A program made the translations under genes and the position numbers. Positions 15,458-23,426 of a stretch of DNA of 33,676 bases are shown here, in pieces. The notes under the pieces are model-generated. The model worked only from the letters and a program-made list of their open reading frames with translations, ran no database searches and was not told the origin of the DNA. Numbering within the stretch: the stretch's first letter is position 1; each line of letters opens with the position of its first letter. Source of the DNA: Cyclobacteriaceae bacterium (lineage in GTDB: Bacteria; Bacteroidota; Bacteroidia; Cytophagales; Cyclobacteriaceae); assembly GCA_025055435.1 (NCBI GenBank), contig JANWWN010000001.1, positions 1 through 33,676 of the forward strand. Reading direction: 5' to 3'.

Positions 15458-16420
15458 ATGGCAAGGGGTTATTCACGCCGGAATTTTCTTCGACTCTCTG
15501 CTTTGGCCGCTCCAACTTTGCTGGTTTCGGCAGGCTCGTGGGAGGGTCAACGTCCAAAGGTCATTTCAACCTGGCGCAATACGCTGGCTAACGCTGCTGC
15601 CTGGGAAATTCTGCAAGCAGGTGGCTATGCACTCGATGCCGTTGAGGCCGGTGCACGTGTTCCCGAGGCCAACCCGGATGATATGTCGGTAGGGTATGGT
15701 GGTCTTCCCGATCGTGATGGTTTTGTAACGCTGGATGCAAGCATAATGGATGAGAAATCGAACTGCGGGTCGGTGGCGTTTGTACAGGGATATAAGCATG
15801 TGATTTCTGTAGCAAGGAGGGTGATGGAAAAAACACCGCATGTGATGCTTGTGGGGAAAGGCGCTGAACAATTTGCTGCTGCGCAGGGATTCAGGCGGGA
15901 AAAACTACTCACTCCACAAGCTGAAAAGGCCTGGCGTGAATGGTTAAAGAAATCGGAGTATAAACCCTACCACCGGCCCGGTCAGCACGATACTATCGGC
16001 ATACTGGCGCTGGACAGCAAAGGGTGTATTTGCGGTGCCTGCACAACCAGCGGCATGGCTTTTAAGATGCACGGCAGAGTAGGGGATTCACCCATTATCG
16101 GAGCAGGGTTGTATGTGGATGGAGAAGTGGGAGCGGCTACGGCTACCGGGGTGGGTGAGGAGATGATACGAATTGCCGGAAGCCACACCGTGGTTGAACT
16201 AATGCGTCAGGGATATAGTCCGCAACTGGCTTGTGAGGAAGCCGTGAAAAGAGTGATTCGCAAACGCGGGGAAGAAAAGGCAAAATCACTGGGTGTTGCT
16301 TTTATTGCGATGAATTTAAGCGGACAAACCGGAGCTTACTCTACAACGAACGATTTTGAATATACGGTATCTGCACCGGGTATTTTGCACGAAGTATTCA
16401 AGTCATCCAGTTACTTTTAA
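15458..16420 (+). CDS. N4-(beta-N-acetylglucosaminyl)-L-asparaginase-like Ntn hydrolase, Tat-type signal
   Basis: 320 residues from ATG 15458 (the frame is open further up to a TTG at 15410, but the ATG gives a proper signal). The N-terminus MARGYSRRNFLRLSALAAP carries the twin-arginine pattern SRRNFLR, so export by Tat is likely. The Ntn-hydrolase fold of the asparaginase-2 family follows: GYALDAVEAGARVPEANPDD, DGFVTLDASIMD, and the autoprocessing site GQHDTIGILALD, where T179 would be the new N-terminal nucleophile. GRVGDSPIIGAGLYVD and ATGVGEEMIR complete the active site. Members cleave the GlcNAc-Asn link of glycoproteins. cutC follows after 2 bases, so the genes are probably co-transcribed. 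Confidence 0.88.
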   Translation: MARGYSRRNFLRLSALAAPTLLVSAGSWEGQRPKVISTWRNTLANAAAWEILQAGGYALDAVEAGARVPEANPDDMSVGYGGLPDRDGFVTLDASIMDEKSNCGSVAFVQGYKHVISVARRVMEKTPHVMLVGKGAEQFAAAQGFRREKLLTPQAEKAWREWLKKSEYKPYHRPGQHDTIGILALDSKGCICGACTTSGMAFKMHGRVGDSPIIGAGLYVDGEVGAATATGVGEEMIRIAGSHTVVELMRQGYSPQLACEEAVKRVIRKRGEEKAKSLGVAFIAMNLSGQTGAYSTTNDFEYTVSAPGILHEVFKSSSYF

Positions 16421-16422
16421 AT

Positions 16423-17163
16423 ATGTCGGTGGTAGTTGAAGTGCCTGTCTTTAACATTCAATCGGCTGTTGAAGCTGCGCGGGCCGGCGCACATCGCATT
16501 GAGTTATGCGATAATCCGGCAGAAGGAGGAACGACACCTTCTTACGGAATAATTAAACAGGTGCTTCGGCTTGTTTCCATCGATGTACTTGTAATGGTTC
16601 GTCCGCATGGCGGAAATTTTGTTTACAGCGATGATGAATTTGTTGCCATGCAACACGATGTGGAAGCATGTAAATCAGCCGGGGTGCACGGCATTGTTTT
16701 CGGTATCTTAAACGAAGAAGGAAGGCTGGATGTGAACCGGTGCAGCAGGCTGATTGACCGGGCACGACCCATGCAGGTTACGTTGCATCGTGCTTTTGAT
16801 GTTACGCGTGATGCAGACGAAGCCCTTGAAGATGCCATACGCGCAGGTTTTGACCGTATCCTTACATCGGGACAAAGAGCTACAGCCATAGAAGGTGCCG
16901 AACGCATTGCTTCATTGGTTCGGTATGCAGGAAACCGGATTGTTATCATGGCCGGTTCCGGTATTACTCCGGAAAATGTTGTGCCGCTCGTCCGGCAAAC
17001 CGGCGTTCGGGAAATCCACTGTTCGGCGCGCGAATGGCGGGACCATTCCAGTCGGTCCAATGAGCAGGTTTCTTTTAATGTGCCTCTGCCCGGTAAATCA
17101 GGAAGCTATAAGGTTAATGAGGTAAAACTAAAACAAATACTTAACGCTGTTGATCGTTTGTGA
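16423..17163 (+). CDS. cutC: CutC-family protein (copper homeostasis)
   Basis: 246-residue TIM-barrel protein of the CutC family, assumed cytosolic. The family motifs are clear: HRIELCDNPAEGGTTPSYG near the N-terminus, MVRPHGGNFVYSDDEF, VTLHRAFDVTRDADEAL, DRILTSGQRATAIEGAERI and IMAGSGITPENV. CutC was named for copper tolerance; the biochemical role is still disputed and later work suggests a sugar- or enzyme-like barrel. It starts 2 bases after the asparaginase stop and probably shares its message. The nearby copper-dependent cbb3 oxidase genes are on the other side of a tRNA and are not clearly linked. Confidence 0.9.
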   Translation: MSVVVEVPVFNIQSAVEAARAGAHRIELCDNPAEGGTTPSYGIIKQVLRLVSIDVLVMVRPHGGNFVYSDDEFVAMQHDVEACKSAGVHGIVFGILNEEGRLDVNRCSRLIDRARPMQVTLHRAFDVTRDADEALEDAIRAGFDRILTSGQRATAIEGAERIASLVRYAGNRIVIMAGSGITPENVVPLVRQTGVREIHCSAREWRDHSSRSNEQVSFNVPLPGKSGSYKVNEVKLKQILNAVDRL

Positions 17164-17182
17164 AGGATTCGATGTCGCATTA

Positions 17183-17214
17183 CTGCCTTTCATTTTACCG
17201 TTCAGGCAGGTAAA
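17183..17214. repeat. Overlapping inverted repeats downstream of cutC
   Basis: CTGCCT (17183-17188) pairs with AGGCAG (17204-17209), and TTTACC (17194-17199) pairs with GGTAAA (17209-17214), giving two mutually exclusive hairpins 20 bases after the cutC stop. No T run follows, so this is at best a weak terminator. It may be another degenerate extragenic palindrome. Confidence 0.35.
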
Positions 17215-17242
17215 CTACTTATCGTCTTACGAAAAGATAAAG

Positions 17243-17272
17243 TGAAATTGAGTCGTGGAGCCAGTGGGAGTC
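17243..17272. repeat. Duplicated 3' end of tRNA-Ala
   Basis: 30 bases identical to 17327-17356. They comprise the last 17 bases of the tRNA gene (acceptor strand and part of the T arm) plus 13 bases of its downstream flank. The copy lies 84 bases away in the same orientation. The material between contains an imperfect palindrome (CCTGCG...CAGG, about 17276-17300). This is the pattern left by site-specific recombination at a tRNA 3' end, or by a local duplication. Confidence 0.9.
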
Positions 17273-17339
17273 CCAGCCTGCGTGCCGCAGTCAGGCAGGG
17301 AACCCTCGGTTAGTTTTGCTGAAGAATGAAATTGAGTCG

Positions 17340-17413
17340 TGGAGCCAGTGGGAGTCGAACCCACGACCTCTACAATGCCATTGTAGCGCTCTAGCCAGCT
17401 GAGCTATGACCCC
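17340..17413 (-). tRNA. tRNA-Ala (anticodon GGC)
   Basis: Cloverleaf of 74 bases on the minus strand, starting GGGGTCATAGCTCAGCTGG. The acceptor stem GGGGTCA pairs with TGGCTCC, including the G3-U70 wobble that marks alanine tRNAs. The anticodon arm is CTACA-ATGGCAT-TGTAG, with anticodon GGC. The T arm is GTGGG-TTCGACT-CCCAC. The discriminator is A and the CCA end is not encoded. The 3' end is copied at 17243-17272. Confidence 0.97.
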
Positions 17414-17484
17414 TTAAAAACAGGACTGCAAATATATCGTAAAATAGCATCTGCCCAAATTGTCGGATTTGCACCTTATCTGGC

Positions 17485-17496
17485 TGACGAAAATCA
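17485..17496. promoter_or_regulatory. FNR/CRP-type operator upstream of ccoNO
   Basis: TGAC-GAAA-ATCA, followed by G, matches the CRP/FNR-type palindrome TGAY-N4-RTCA. The 13-mer TGACGAAAATCAG differs at one base from TGATGAAAATCAG between the kinase and stress-protein genes. It lies about 92 bases before the ccoNO ATG. If the candidate promoter at 17522-17549 is right, the box is centred near -62, a normal activator position. Assignment to the CRP/FNR-type regulator at 23423-24490 is inferred. Confidence 0.5.
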
Positions 17497-17521
17497 GGGC
17501 CATCAATAACTGAAATCATAC

Positions 17522-17549
17522 TTGCCCGCATAAGGCCCATCTACTTTTA
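17522..17549 (+). promoter_or_regulatory. Possible ccoNO promoter
   Basis: TTG at 17522-17524 and TACTTTTA at 17542-17549, 17 bases apart, resemble the Bacteroidota -33 (TTG) and -7 (TAnnTTTG) elements with one mismatch in the latter. Transcription would start about 35 bases before the ATG. Weak consensus, so only a candidate. Confidence 0.3.
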
Positions 17550-17588
17550 AGCCTGTTAAAACACGTATCACCCAAGTTTTTACCGTTT

Positions 17589-19742
17589 ATGGAGCTCGAA
17601 AAATTCAATTACGACAACAAAATCGTTAAGGCCTTCATCATTGCCACCGTGGTGTTTGGTCTGGTGGGCATGCTGGTGGGTTTAACAGCAGCCCTGCAAC
17701 TGGTGTGGCCTGTATTTAATTTTGAACTGCCCTACACTTCGTTTGGTCGCATACGGCCATTGCATACCAATGCGGTAATCTTTGCTTTTGTGGGCAATGC
17801 CATGTTTGCCGGAGTGTATTACTCCATGCAGCGGTTGCTGAAAACACGAATGTACAGCGACACGTTGAGCTGGATTCACTTCTGGGGCTGGCAATTCATC
17901 ATCTTAGCGGCAGCCATAACCCTTCCATTGGGTTATACCACATCAAAAGAATATGCCGAACTGGAATGGCCCATTGATATTGCCATTACGGTAATCTGGG
18001 TGGTGTTTGGATGGAACATGATTGGTACCATCCTCAACCGGCGTGAGAAGCACATGTATGTAGCCATCTGGTTTTACATCGCCACATTTGTAACAGTGGC
18101 TGTTCTGCATGTGGTTAACTCATTCGAAATGCCGGTGACGTTCCTGAAAAGCTATTCATGGTATGCCGGTGTGCAGGATGCCCTGGTGCAATGGTGGTAT
18201 GGCCACAATGCCGTTGCGTTTTTCCTAACCACACCGTATCTGGGTTTGATGTATTACTTCTTACCAAAAGCTGCGAACCGCCCGGTTTATTCCTACCGGC
18301 TTTCGATTATTCACTTCTGGACGCTCATCTTCATTTACATCTGGGCCGGACCGCACCACTTATTGTATTCTACCTTACCCGACTGGGCACAATCGCTCGG
18401 CACCGTGTTTTCGGTAATGCTTATTGCTCCTTCCTGGGGTGGTATGCTAAACGGTTTGATGACCTTGCGCGGAGCATGGGACCGTGTACGTGAAGATGTG
18501 GTTTTGAAATTCATGGTGGTGGCTGTCACGGCTTACGGTATGGCAACCTTTGAAGGGCCGCTGCTGTCGCTGAAAAACGTAAATGCCATTGCGCACTTTA
18601 CCGACTGGATTGTGGCACATGCTCACGTAGGTGGTTTGGGCTGGAATGGCTTCCTCATCTTCGGCATGCTTTATTGGCTGGTGCCACGCATGTGGAATAC
18701 AAAATTGTATTCAACCCGGCTGGCTAATTTCCACTTCTGGATCGGAACCCTCGGTATCATTTTCTATGCGGTGCCCATGTACATATCGGGTGTTACACAA
18801 AGTCTGATGTGGAAAGAATTCAATGCCGAAGGATTTCTGGTGTACAAAAACTTCCTTGAAACCACGGTGCAAATCCTTCCGATGTACATGCTGCGTGCCC
18901 TTGGCGGGGCCCTGTACCTGACGGGCGCCATTGTGATGACTTACAACCTGATTAAAACTGCGTACTCCGGAAGTTTCATGGCCGATGAGCCCGCAGAGGC
19001 TGCGCCCCTGCCCAAACTCGCTGCTTCGGGTGGCGGCTGGCATCATGCCCTGGAAAGCAAGCCTGTGCTGTTTACCGTTCTAACCTTCATCGCCATACTT
19101 ATTGGCGGAATCATTGAAATGATCCCTACCTTTTTGGTGAAGTCGAATGTGCCGACTATTTCCAGTGTAAAACCTTATACCCCGCTGGAGATACACGGTC
19201 GGGACATTTACATACGTGAAGGTTGTGTAAGCTGCCATTCGCAGTTGGTGCGTCCGTTCCGTTCGGAAGTTGAGCGCTACGATCCGCTGGGCGGAGAATA
19301 TTCCAAATCGGGTGAATACGTGTACGATCATCCCTTCCTTTGGGGATCCAAGCGTACAGGTCCGGATTTGCACCGCGTAGGTGGAAAATATTCCGACCTG
19401 TGGCACTACAACCACATGCTTGCACCTGACGCCGTATCCTCGGGTTCGACCATGCCAGCCTATCCCTGGTTATTCGAACGAACCATTGATAAGTCGTTAA
19501 CGGCCACAAAAATCAAAGCGCTGCGTAAAATCGGTGTGCCCTACGAAGAGGGTTATGAAAATAAAGCCAACGAAGACCTCGAGCGTCAGGCTAACCGGAT
19601 AGCCGAGAACCTGCAACTGGAAGGCATTAACGTTCAGCCTGACGCAGAGATTATTGCCCTGATAGCCTATCTGCAACGCCTGGGTAAAGACATTAAAGCC
19701 GCTAAAACGGCTGAAGCTGAAACAACCACCTCAAACCGCTGA
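17589..19742 (+). CDS. ccoNO: cbb3-type cytochrome c oxidase, fused subunits I and II (CcoN-CcoO)
   Basis: High-affinity terminal oxidase core, 717 residues. The CcoN part (1 to about 460) has about 12-14 helices and the metal ligands: H59 in RPLHTNAVIFAF for heme b, H206 in WWYGHNAVAFF with H256 and H257 in WAGPHH for CuB, Y250 next to them as candidate cross-linked tyrosine, and H344/H346 in VAHAHVGG for the hemes. After a linker (about 465-490) and one helix (about 493-515) comes the CcoO cytochrome c domain with GCVSCHSQLVRP (C546, C549, H550). CcoN and CcoO are separate in proteobacteria; the fusion is usual in Bacteroidota. First gene of the ccoNO-Q-P-G-H operon, with an FNR-type box upstream. 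Confidence 0.96.
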   Translation: MELEKFNYDNKIVKAFIIATVVFGLVGMLVGLTAALQLVWPVFNFELPYTSFGRIRPLHTNAVIFAFVGNAMFAGVYYSMQRLLKTRMYSDTLSWIHFWGWQFIILAAAITLPLGYTTSKEYAELEWPIDIAITVIWVVFGWNMIGTILNRREKHMYVAIWFYIATFVTVAVLHVVNSFEMPVTFLKSYSWYAGVQDALVQWWYGHNAVAFFLTTPYLGLMYYFLPKAANRPVYSYRLSIIHFWTLIFIYIWAGPHHLLYSTLPDWAQSLGTVFSVMLIAPSWGGMLNGLMTLRGAWDRVREDVVLKFMVVAVTAYGMATFEGPLLSLKNVNAIAHFTDWIVAHAHVGGLGWNGFLIFGMLYWLVPRMWNTKLYSTRLANFHFWIGTLGIIFYAVPMYISGVTQSLMWKEFNAEGFLVYKNFLETTVQILPMYMLRALGGALYLTGAIVMTYNLIKTAYSGSFMADEPAEAAPLPKLAASGGGWHHALESKPVLFTVLTFIAILIGGIIEMIPTFLVKSNVPTISSVKPYTPLEIHGRDIYIREGCVSCHSQLVRPFRSEVERYDPLGGEYSKSGEYVYDHPFLWGSKRTGPDLHRVGGKYSDLWHYNHMLAPDAVSSGSTMPAYPWLFERTIDKSLTATKIKALRKIGVPYEEGYENKANEDLERQANRIAENLQLEGINVQPDAEIIALIAYLQRLGKDIKAAKTAEAETTTSNR

Positions 19743-19746
19743 TACC

Positions 19747-19941
19747 ATGTATAAAAACGTGCTTCAACATATAGAAAATGTTTCGATATGGCCCATCATA
19801 TCGCTGGTTATTTTCTTCCTCTTCTTCGTTATCATGCTTTGGTATGTATTTACCGAAAAACGGAGCTTCATCAATTATATGAAGAATCTGCCGCTGGATG
19901 AAAACAAAAATAAGTCAGATATCAAATCGCAACACATATGA
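19747..19941 (+). CDS. ccoQ: CcoQ-like small cbb3 oxidase subunit
   Basis: 64 residues with one membrane helix (about 15-33) followed by YVFTEKRSFINYMKNLPLD, the pattern of CcoQ/FixQ, a small protein that stabilises the cbb3 complex. It starts 4 bases after ccoNO and its TGA overlaps the ccoP ATG (ATGA), so translation is coupled. Sequence conservation in this family is low; position between ccoNO and ccoP is the main support. Confidence 0.8.
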   Translation: MYKNVLQHIENVSIWPIISLVIFFLFFVIMLWYVFTEKRSFINYMKNLPLDENKNKSDIKSQHI

Positions 19942-20834
19942 AAAAAATAATGCTCGCTTACCTGGCAATACTTGCTTTCCCTGCATTAACGTTCGCTCAA
20001 CAGGGAAATGATCCGTTAGCAGATCCTCTGCTTCCGTTTTATGTGGTTACCGGATTCGTGTTCATTGTAGCATTGCTCGTGTTGGGTATTGCCATTTATT
20101 TATTGCAGATATTGAATATGCTAATCCGCATGCAGGAGGCAGCCAGGCCGGAGGCTGCACCGGCTACAGCTAAGCAGCAAAGTTTATGGCAGCGCTTCTG
20201 GATATGGATCAACGGCTACCAGCCGCTTGAAAAGGAATCGGAATTGTTACTCGATCACAACTACGATGGCATTCGGGAACTGGATAATCATCTGCCACCC
20301 TGGTGGAAGTGGTTGTTGTATGGTTCCGTTGTATGGGGTGCAGCCTATCTCATTGTCTATCACGTAACCGATACTTTTCCGTTAATGGATGATGAATATA
20401 AGATGGAAGTTGCCAAAGCTGCCGAACAAAAAGCAAAACTGGCTGCTGCGCAACCTGCTGAAGTGATTGATGAAAATGCGTTGGTCTATCAGCCCGATGA
20501 GGCCATTCTGGCCAGCGGTAAGAAAATATACGCCATCAACTGTGCATCCTGCCACATGCCCGAAGGACAGGGAAGTATCGGCCCGAATTTAACCGATGAC
20601 TATTGGATTCATGGCGGAAGTATCAAGGATATTTACCTTACCATTAAAAACGGTGTTCCGGAAAAAGGTATGATATCCTGGGCTCCGGTGCTTTCGCCTG
20701 CGCAAATGCGTGATGTAGCTTTTTATATTAAAAGTATCCGGGGCACCAACCCGCCCAATCCCAAAGCGCCGCAGGGTGAATTATATAAGGAAGAGGGAAG
20801 CAACGGCTCTGCAGAACAGGGAGCTTCAATGTAG
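19938..20834 (+). CDS. ccoP: cbb3-type cytochrome c oxidase subunit III (CcoP), single heme c
   Basis: Electron-entry subunit of the cbb3 oxidase, 298 residues. The N-terminus MKKIMLAYLAILAFPALTFAQ looks like a signal peptide. Two helices follow (about 35-60 and 125-145), with the CcoP N-terminal domain motif HNYDGIRELDNHLPPWWKW (107-125) between them. The periplasmic domain has one c-heme site, NCASCH (C202, C205, H206), with M245 in KGMISW as the probable axial Met. Proteobacterial CcoP normally has two hemes; the single-heme form is common in Bacteroidota. Overlaps ccoQ by 4 bases and ends 36 bases before ccoG. Confidence 0.93.
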   Translation: MKKIMLAYLAILAFPALTFAQQGNDPLADPLLPFYVVTGFVFIVALLVLGIAIYLLQILNMLIRMQEAARPEAAPATAKQQSLWQRFWIWINGYQPLEKESELLLDHNYDGIRELDNHLPPWWKWLLYGSVVWGAAYLIVYHVTDTFPLMDDEYKMEVAKAAEQKAKLAAAQPAEVIDENALVYQPDEAILASGKKIYAINCASCHMPEGQGSIGPNLTDDYWIHGGSIKDIYLTIKNGVPEKGMISWAPVLSPAQMRDVAFYIKSIRGTNPPNPKAPQGELYKEEGSNGSAEQGASM

Positions 20835-20870
20835 GTGATGGTTAGAAGTAATAGGTTAAGGTAAGTAATT

Positions 20871-22322
20871 GTGAACACCGCCACTGACAATTTTTACCAG
20901 TTCGATGAAGAGTTCCGCAACTCCATCGCCACGGTTGATAAATCCGGAAAGCGCGTTTGGATATATCCCAAAAAGCCTGCGGGCAGGTTACATAACTACC
21001 GGGTGATTGTTGCAATCATTTTGCTGGTGTTGTTTTTTACAGGTCCTTTCCTGCGCGTTGACGGGCATCCTTTTATGCTGGTCAATATTTTCGATCGGAA
21101 GTTTATTCTTTTCGGACAGGTGTTTTGGCCGCAGGATTTCATTTTGCTGGCACTGGCCATGCTTACCTTTTTCGTGTTTATTATTCTGTTTACGGTAGTT
21201 TTTGGGCGGGTGTGGTGTGGCTGGGCCTGTCCGCAAACGCTGTTTATGGAAATGGTATTCCGTAAGATTGAATACTGGATTGAAGGCGATGCCAATCAAC
21301 AACGCAAGCTTGCACAACAACCCTGGAACAGGGAAAAAATTTTGAAGAAGGTTAGTAAGCAACTTATCTTCATGGTCATATCCCTCATCATATCGCATAC
21401 GGTAATGGCCTACCTCATTGGCCTGGATGAGATGTTAAAAATTATTTCACAGCCGCCAACCGAGCACCTCGCAGGCTTTATCGGTTTAATGGCTTTTACC
21501 GGAGTATTTTACTTTGTGTTCTCCTGGTTTCGCGAGCAGGCCTGTATTGCTGTGTGTCCTTACGGCAGATTACAGGGTGTATTGCTTGATAAAAACTCAA
21601 TTGTTGTGGCTTACGACTGGCTGCGTGGTGAACCACGTGGTAAACTGAAGAAAAACCAACCCGACCCGGATAAAGGTGATTGCATTGACTGTAAGTTGTG
21701 TGTACATGTTTGTCCGACAGGTATTGATATCCGCAACGGAACACAGTTGGAATGTGTAAACTGCACAGCCTGTATCGATGCCTGTGATGAAGTGATGGTA
21801 AAAATCGGTAAGCCGCGCGGACTTATCCGGTTTGCTTCCTACAACTCCATCCGCGATGGCGTTAAAAAATTATTTACAACCCGCGTAGCAGGTTATTCCG
21901 TTGTGCTCACAGCCTTATTGGGTGTGCTGGTGTATTTACTATCTACCCGTTCGGACGTGGAGAGCACCATACTCAAAATGCCTGGAACGTTGTACCAGCG
22001 CACGCCGGAAGGTAACATCACCAATCTGTATCAGGTGGAATTTGTAAACAAAACCTTTGATGACCTGAAGTTGAATTTAATCGTTGAAGAACCTCAGGGT
22101 GCATTGCTACGAAAAGTTGGCGGGGAGCCGGAATCAGTGGTGAAGGCAGGAAATCTGCTTAAGGAAATGTATCTGATAGAGCTTCCTGCCGATAAAGTCG
22201 TGAAGGCTAAAATGAATATACGGTTAGGTGTTTATCACGATGACCGCAAACTCGAAACCATCAAGGCAAAGTTTGTCGGGCCTGTACATTCGCACCACGA
22301 CCGTGTTAAAGGTGAACGTTAA
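20871..22322 (+). CDS. ccoG: cbb3 oxidase accessory protein CcoG (FixG/RdxA), polyferredoxin
   Basis: Membrane Fe-S protein of 483 residues needed for cbb3 oxidase maturation; in studied species CcoG acts as a cupric reductase for copper delivery. Helices lie at about 43-62, 85-110, 160-185, 200-220 and 340-360. The helix-associated motif VWCGWACPQTLFMEMVFRKIE and CIAVCPYGRLQG come first, then two ferredoxin-type clusters, CIDCKLCVHVCP and CVNCTACIDACD. The C-terminal third is the periplasmic Ig-like IG_FixG domain. The start is GTG at 20871, with no in-frame ATG nearby. Part of the cco operon. Confidence 0.93.
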   Translation: MNTATDNFYQFDEEFRNSIATVDKSGKRVWIYPKKPAGRLHNYRVIVAIILLVLFFTGPFLRVDGHPFMLVNIFDRKFILFGQVFWPQDFILLALAMLTFFVFIILFTVVFGRVWCGWACPQTLFMEMVFRKIEYWIEGDANQQRKLAQQPWNREKILKKVSKQLIFMVISLIISHTVMAYLIGLDEMLKIISQPPTEHLAGFIGLMAFTGVFYFVFSWFREQACIAVCPYGRLQGVLLDKNSIVVAYDWLRGEPRGKLKKNQPDPDKGDCIDCKLCVHVCPTGIDIRNGTQLECVNCTACIDACDEVMVKIGKPRGLIRFASYNSIRDGVKKLFTTRVAGYSVVLTALLGVLVYLLSTRSDVESTILKMPGTLYQRTPEGNITNLYQVEFVNKTFDDLKLNLIVEEPQGALLRKVGGEPESVVKAGNLLKEMYLIELPADKVVKAKMNIRLGVYHDDRKLETIKAKFVGPVHSHHDRVKGER

Positions 22323-22334
22323 AAAGCACATAAG

Positions 22335-22766
22335 ATGAGTTGGCCAAGGTGGATTTTTGTTTCCTTTCTTCTGTTCATGGTTTTCATTGGAACCATGGTG
22401 GTTATCATGATGAAGCAGGACATCAGTCTGGTAGCTGATGATTACTACGAGCAGGAACTCATCTATCAGCAACAGCTGGAAAGAAAAAACAATGCATTAA
22501 AACTGGATGAAAAGCCGAAGGTAAAGATAAGCGAAGGCAAATACGCCGAAGTAAGTTTCCCCTATGATACACCGGTCCAGGGAGGACGCATTCAGGTCTT
22601 CCGCCCGTCCAGTAAGAAACTGGATGAGCAATTTGTATTTGAAACCCTGCCGGATAATCGCCTGTACTTTGAAATGAAAGAGAAGGCTTCCGGAGCGTAC
22701 CGTATCCGCATTTGGTGGAAGATGCATGATAAAGAATACTACTGGGAGGAGTTTTTGGTTATCTGA
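22335..22766 (+). CDS. ccoH: FixH/CcoH-family cbb3 assembly protein
   Basis: 143 residues with one N-terminal helix (about 5-27) and a periplasmic domain. The segment MKQDISLVADDYYEQELIYQ (26-45) is the FixH signature (KxDISLVxxDYYxxEL). CcoH interacts with CcoN during assembly of the oxidase. It starts 12 bases after ccoG and ends 3 bases before the next gene, in the same operon. Sure of family. Confidence 0.9.
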   Translation: MSWPRWIFVSFLLFMVFIGTMVVIMMKQDISLVADDYYEQELIYQQQLERKNNALKLDEKPKVKISEGKYAEVSFPYDTPVQGGRIQVFRPSSKKLDEQFVFETLPDNRLYFEMKEKASGAYRIRIWWKMHDKEYYWEEFLVI

Positions 22767-22769
22767 ATC

Positions 22770-23426
22770 ATGTTGGCCGCAGCATTTTTACTTGGTTTAA
22801 CCGGAAGTTTACACTGTGCAGGTATGTGTGGTGTACTTGCCTATCAGGCAGGACGAACGATAAGTGCTGCTGCCATGTATCATGCAGGCAGACTATCTAC
22901 TTACATTTTGATGGGGCTGCTTGCCGGATGGTTAAGCCAGTTCATGACTTTTACCGGCTGGCTGGGATGGTTTTCTGTTATACTCGGACTTTTTGTAATC
23001 CTGTTGTTGGTTTTTCGCTCGGCCGCAAAATGGTTAACCGCCCGGTTTAACCGGGGATTGTTTGATGTACAGAAAAACATCGGCCTTCTTTTGAGAAGAA
23101 AAAGTTTCTATGCATCGCTGGGTGTTGGTGCGCTTAACGGCTTGCTTCCCTGCGGATTGGTATATTCGGCTGTTGTGATTGCCCTGGTTCAGCCCGGCAT
23201 TGGCCAAAGTATGGCAGTGATGTTGCTATTCGGGCTGGGAACCATCCCTGCTTTGCTTATGGTAAACTGGTTTGCCGGAAACATAATCAAGTCGTTACCG
23301 ATCTCTGTTCAGCAGTTGCAAAATGCTACGTTGGCAGCTACCGGTTTTTTGCTGGTTTGGCGAGGGGCATCCATGATCAATTTATTTTCCATTCACGACA
23401 GCGTGCTGTGCTACCCTTTGCCTTAA
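22770..23426 (+). CDS. TauE/SafE-like (COG2836) membrane protein of the cco operon
   Basis: 218 residues with about six helices. The first carries GLTGSLHCAGMCGVLAYQ, the Cys-containing motif of the COG2836 / UreH-like DsbD-type group, which often lies in cbb3 operons and is thought to act in metal (copper) handling or maturation. The second repeat has GALNGLLPCGLVYSA, so a Cys is placed in each half, as in CcdA/DsbD-like proteins. No transport activity is shown; the name sulfite exporter often given to this group is misleading. It starts 3 bases after ccoH. The 3' end overlaps the convergent regulator gene by 4 bases. Confidence 0.8.
   Translation: MLAAAFLLGLTGSLHCAGMCGVLAYQAGRTISAAAMYHAGRLSTYILMGLLAGWLSQFMTFTGWLGWFSVILGLFVILLLVFRSAAKWLTARFNRGLFDVQKNIGLLLRRKSFYASLGVGALNGLLPCGLVYSAVVIALVQPGIGQSMAVMLLFGLGTIPALLMVNWFAGNIIKSLPISVQQLQNATLAATGFLLVWRGASMINLFSIHDSVLCYPLP

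Noticed and set aside
22770-23426. Sulfite exporter as the function of the TauE/SafE-like gene
   Set aside because: The Cys motifs and position in the cco operon point to the COG2836 group; nothing supports sulfite export.
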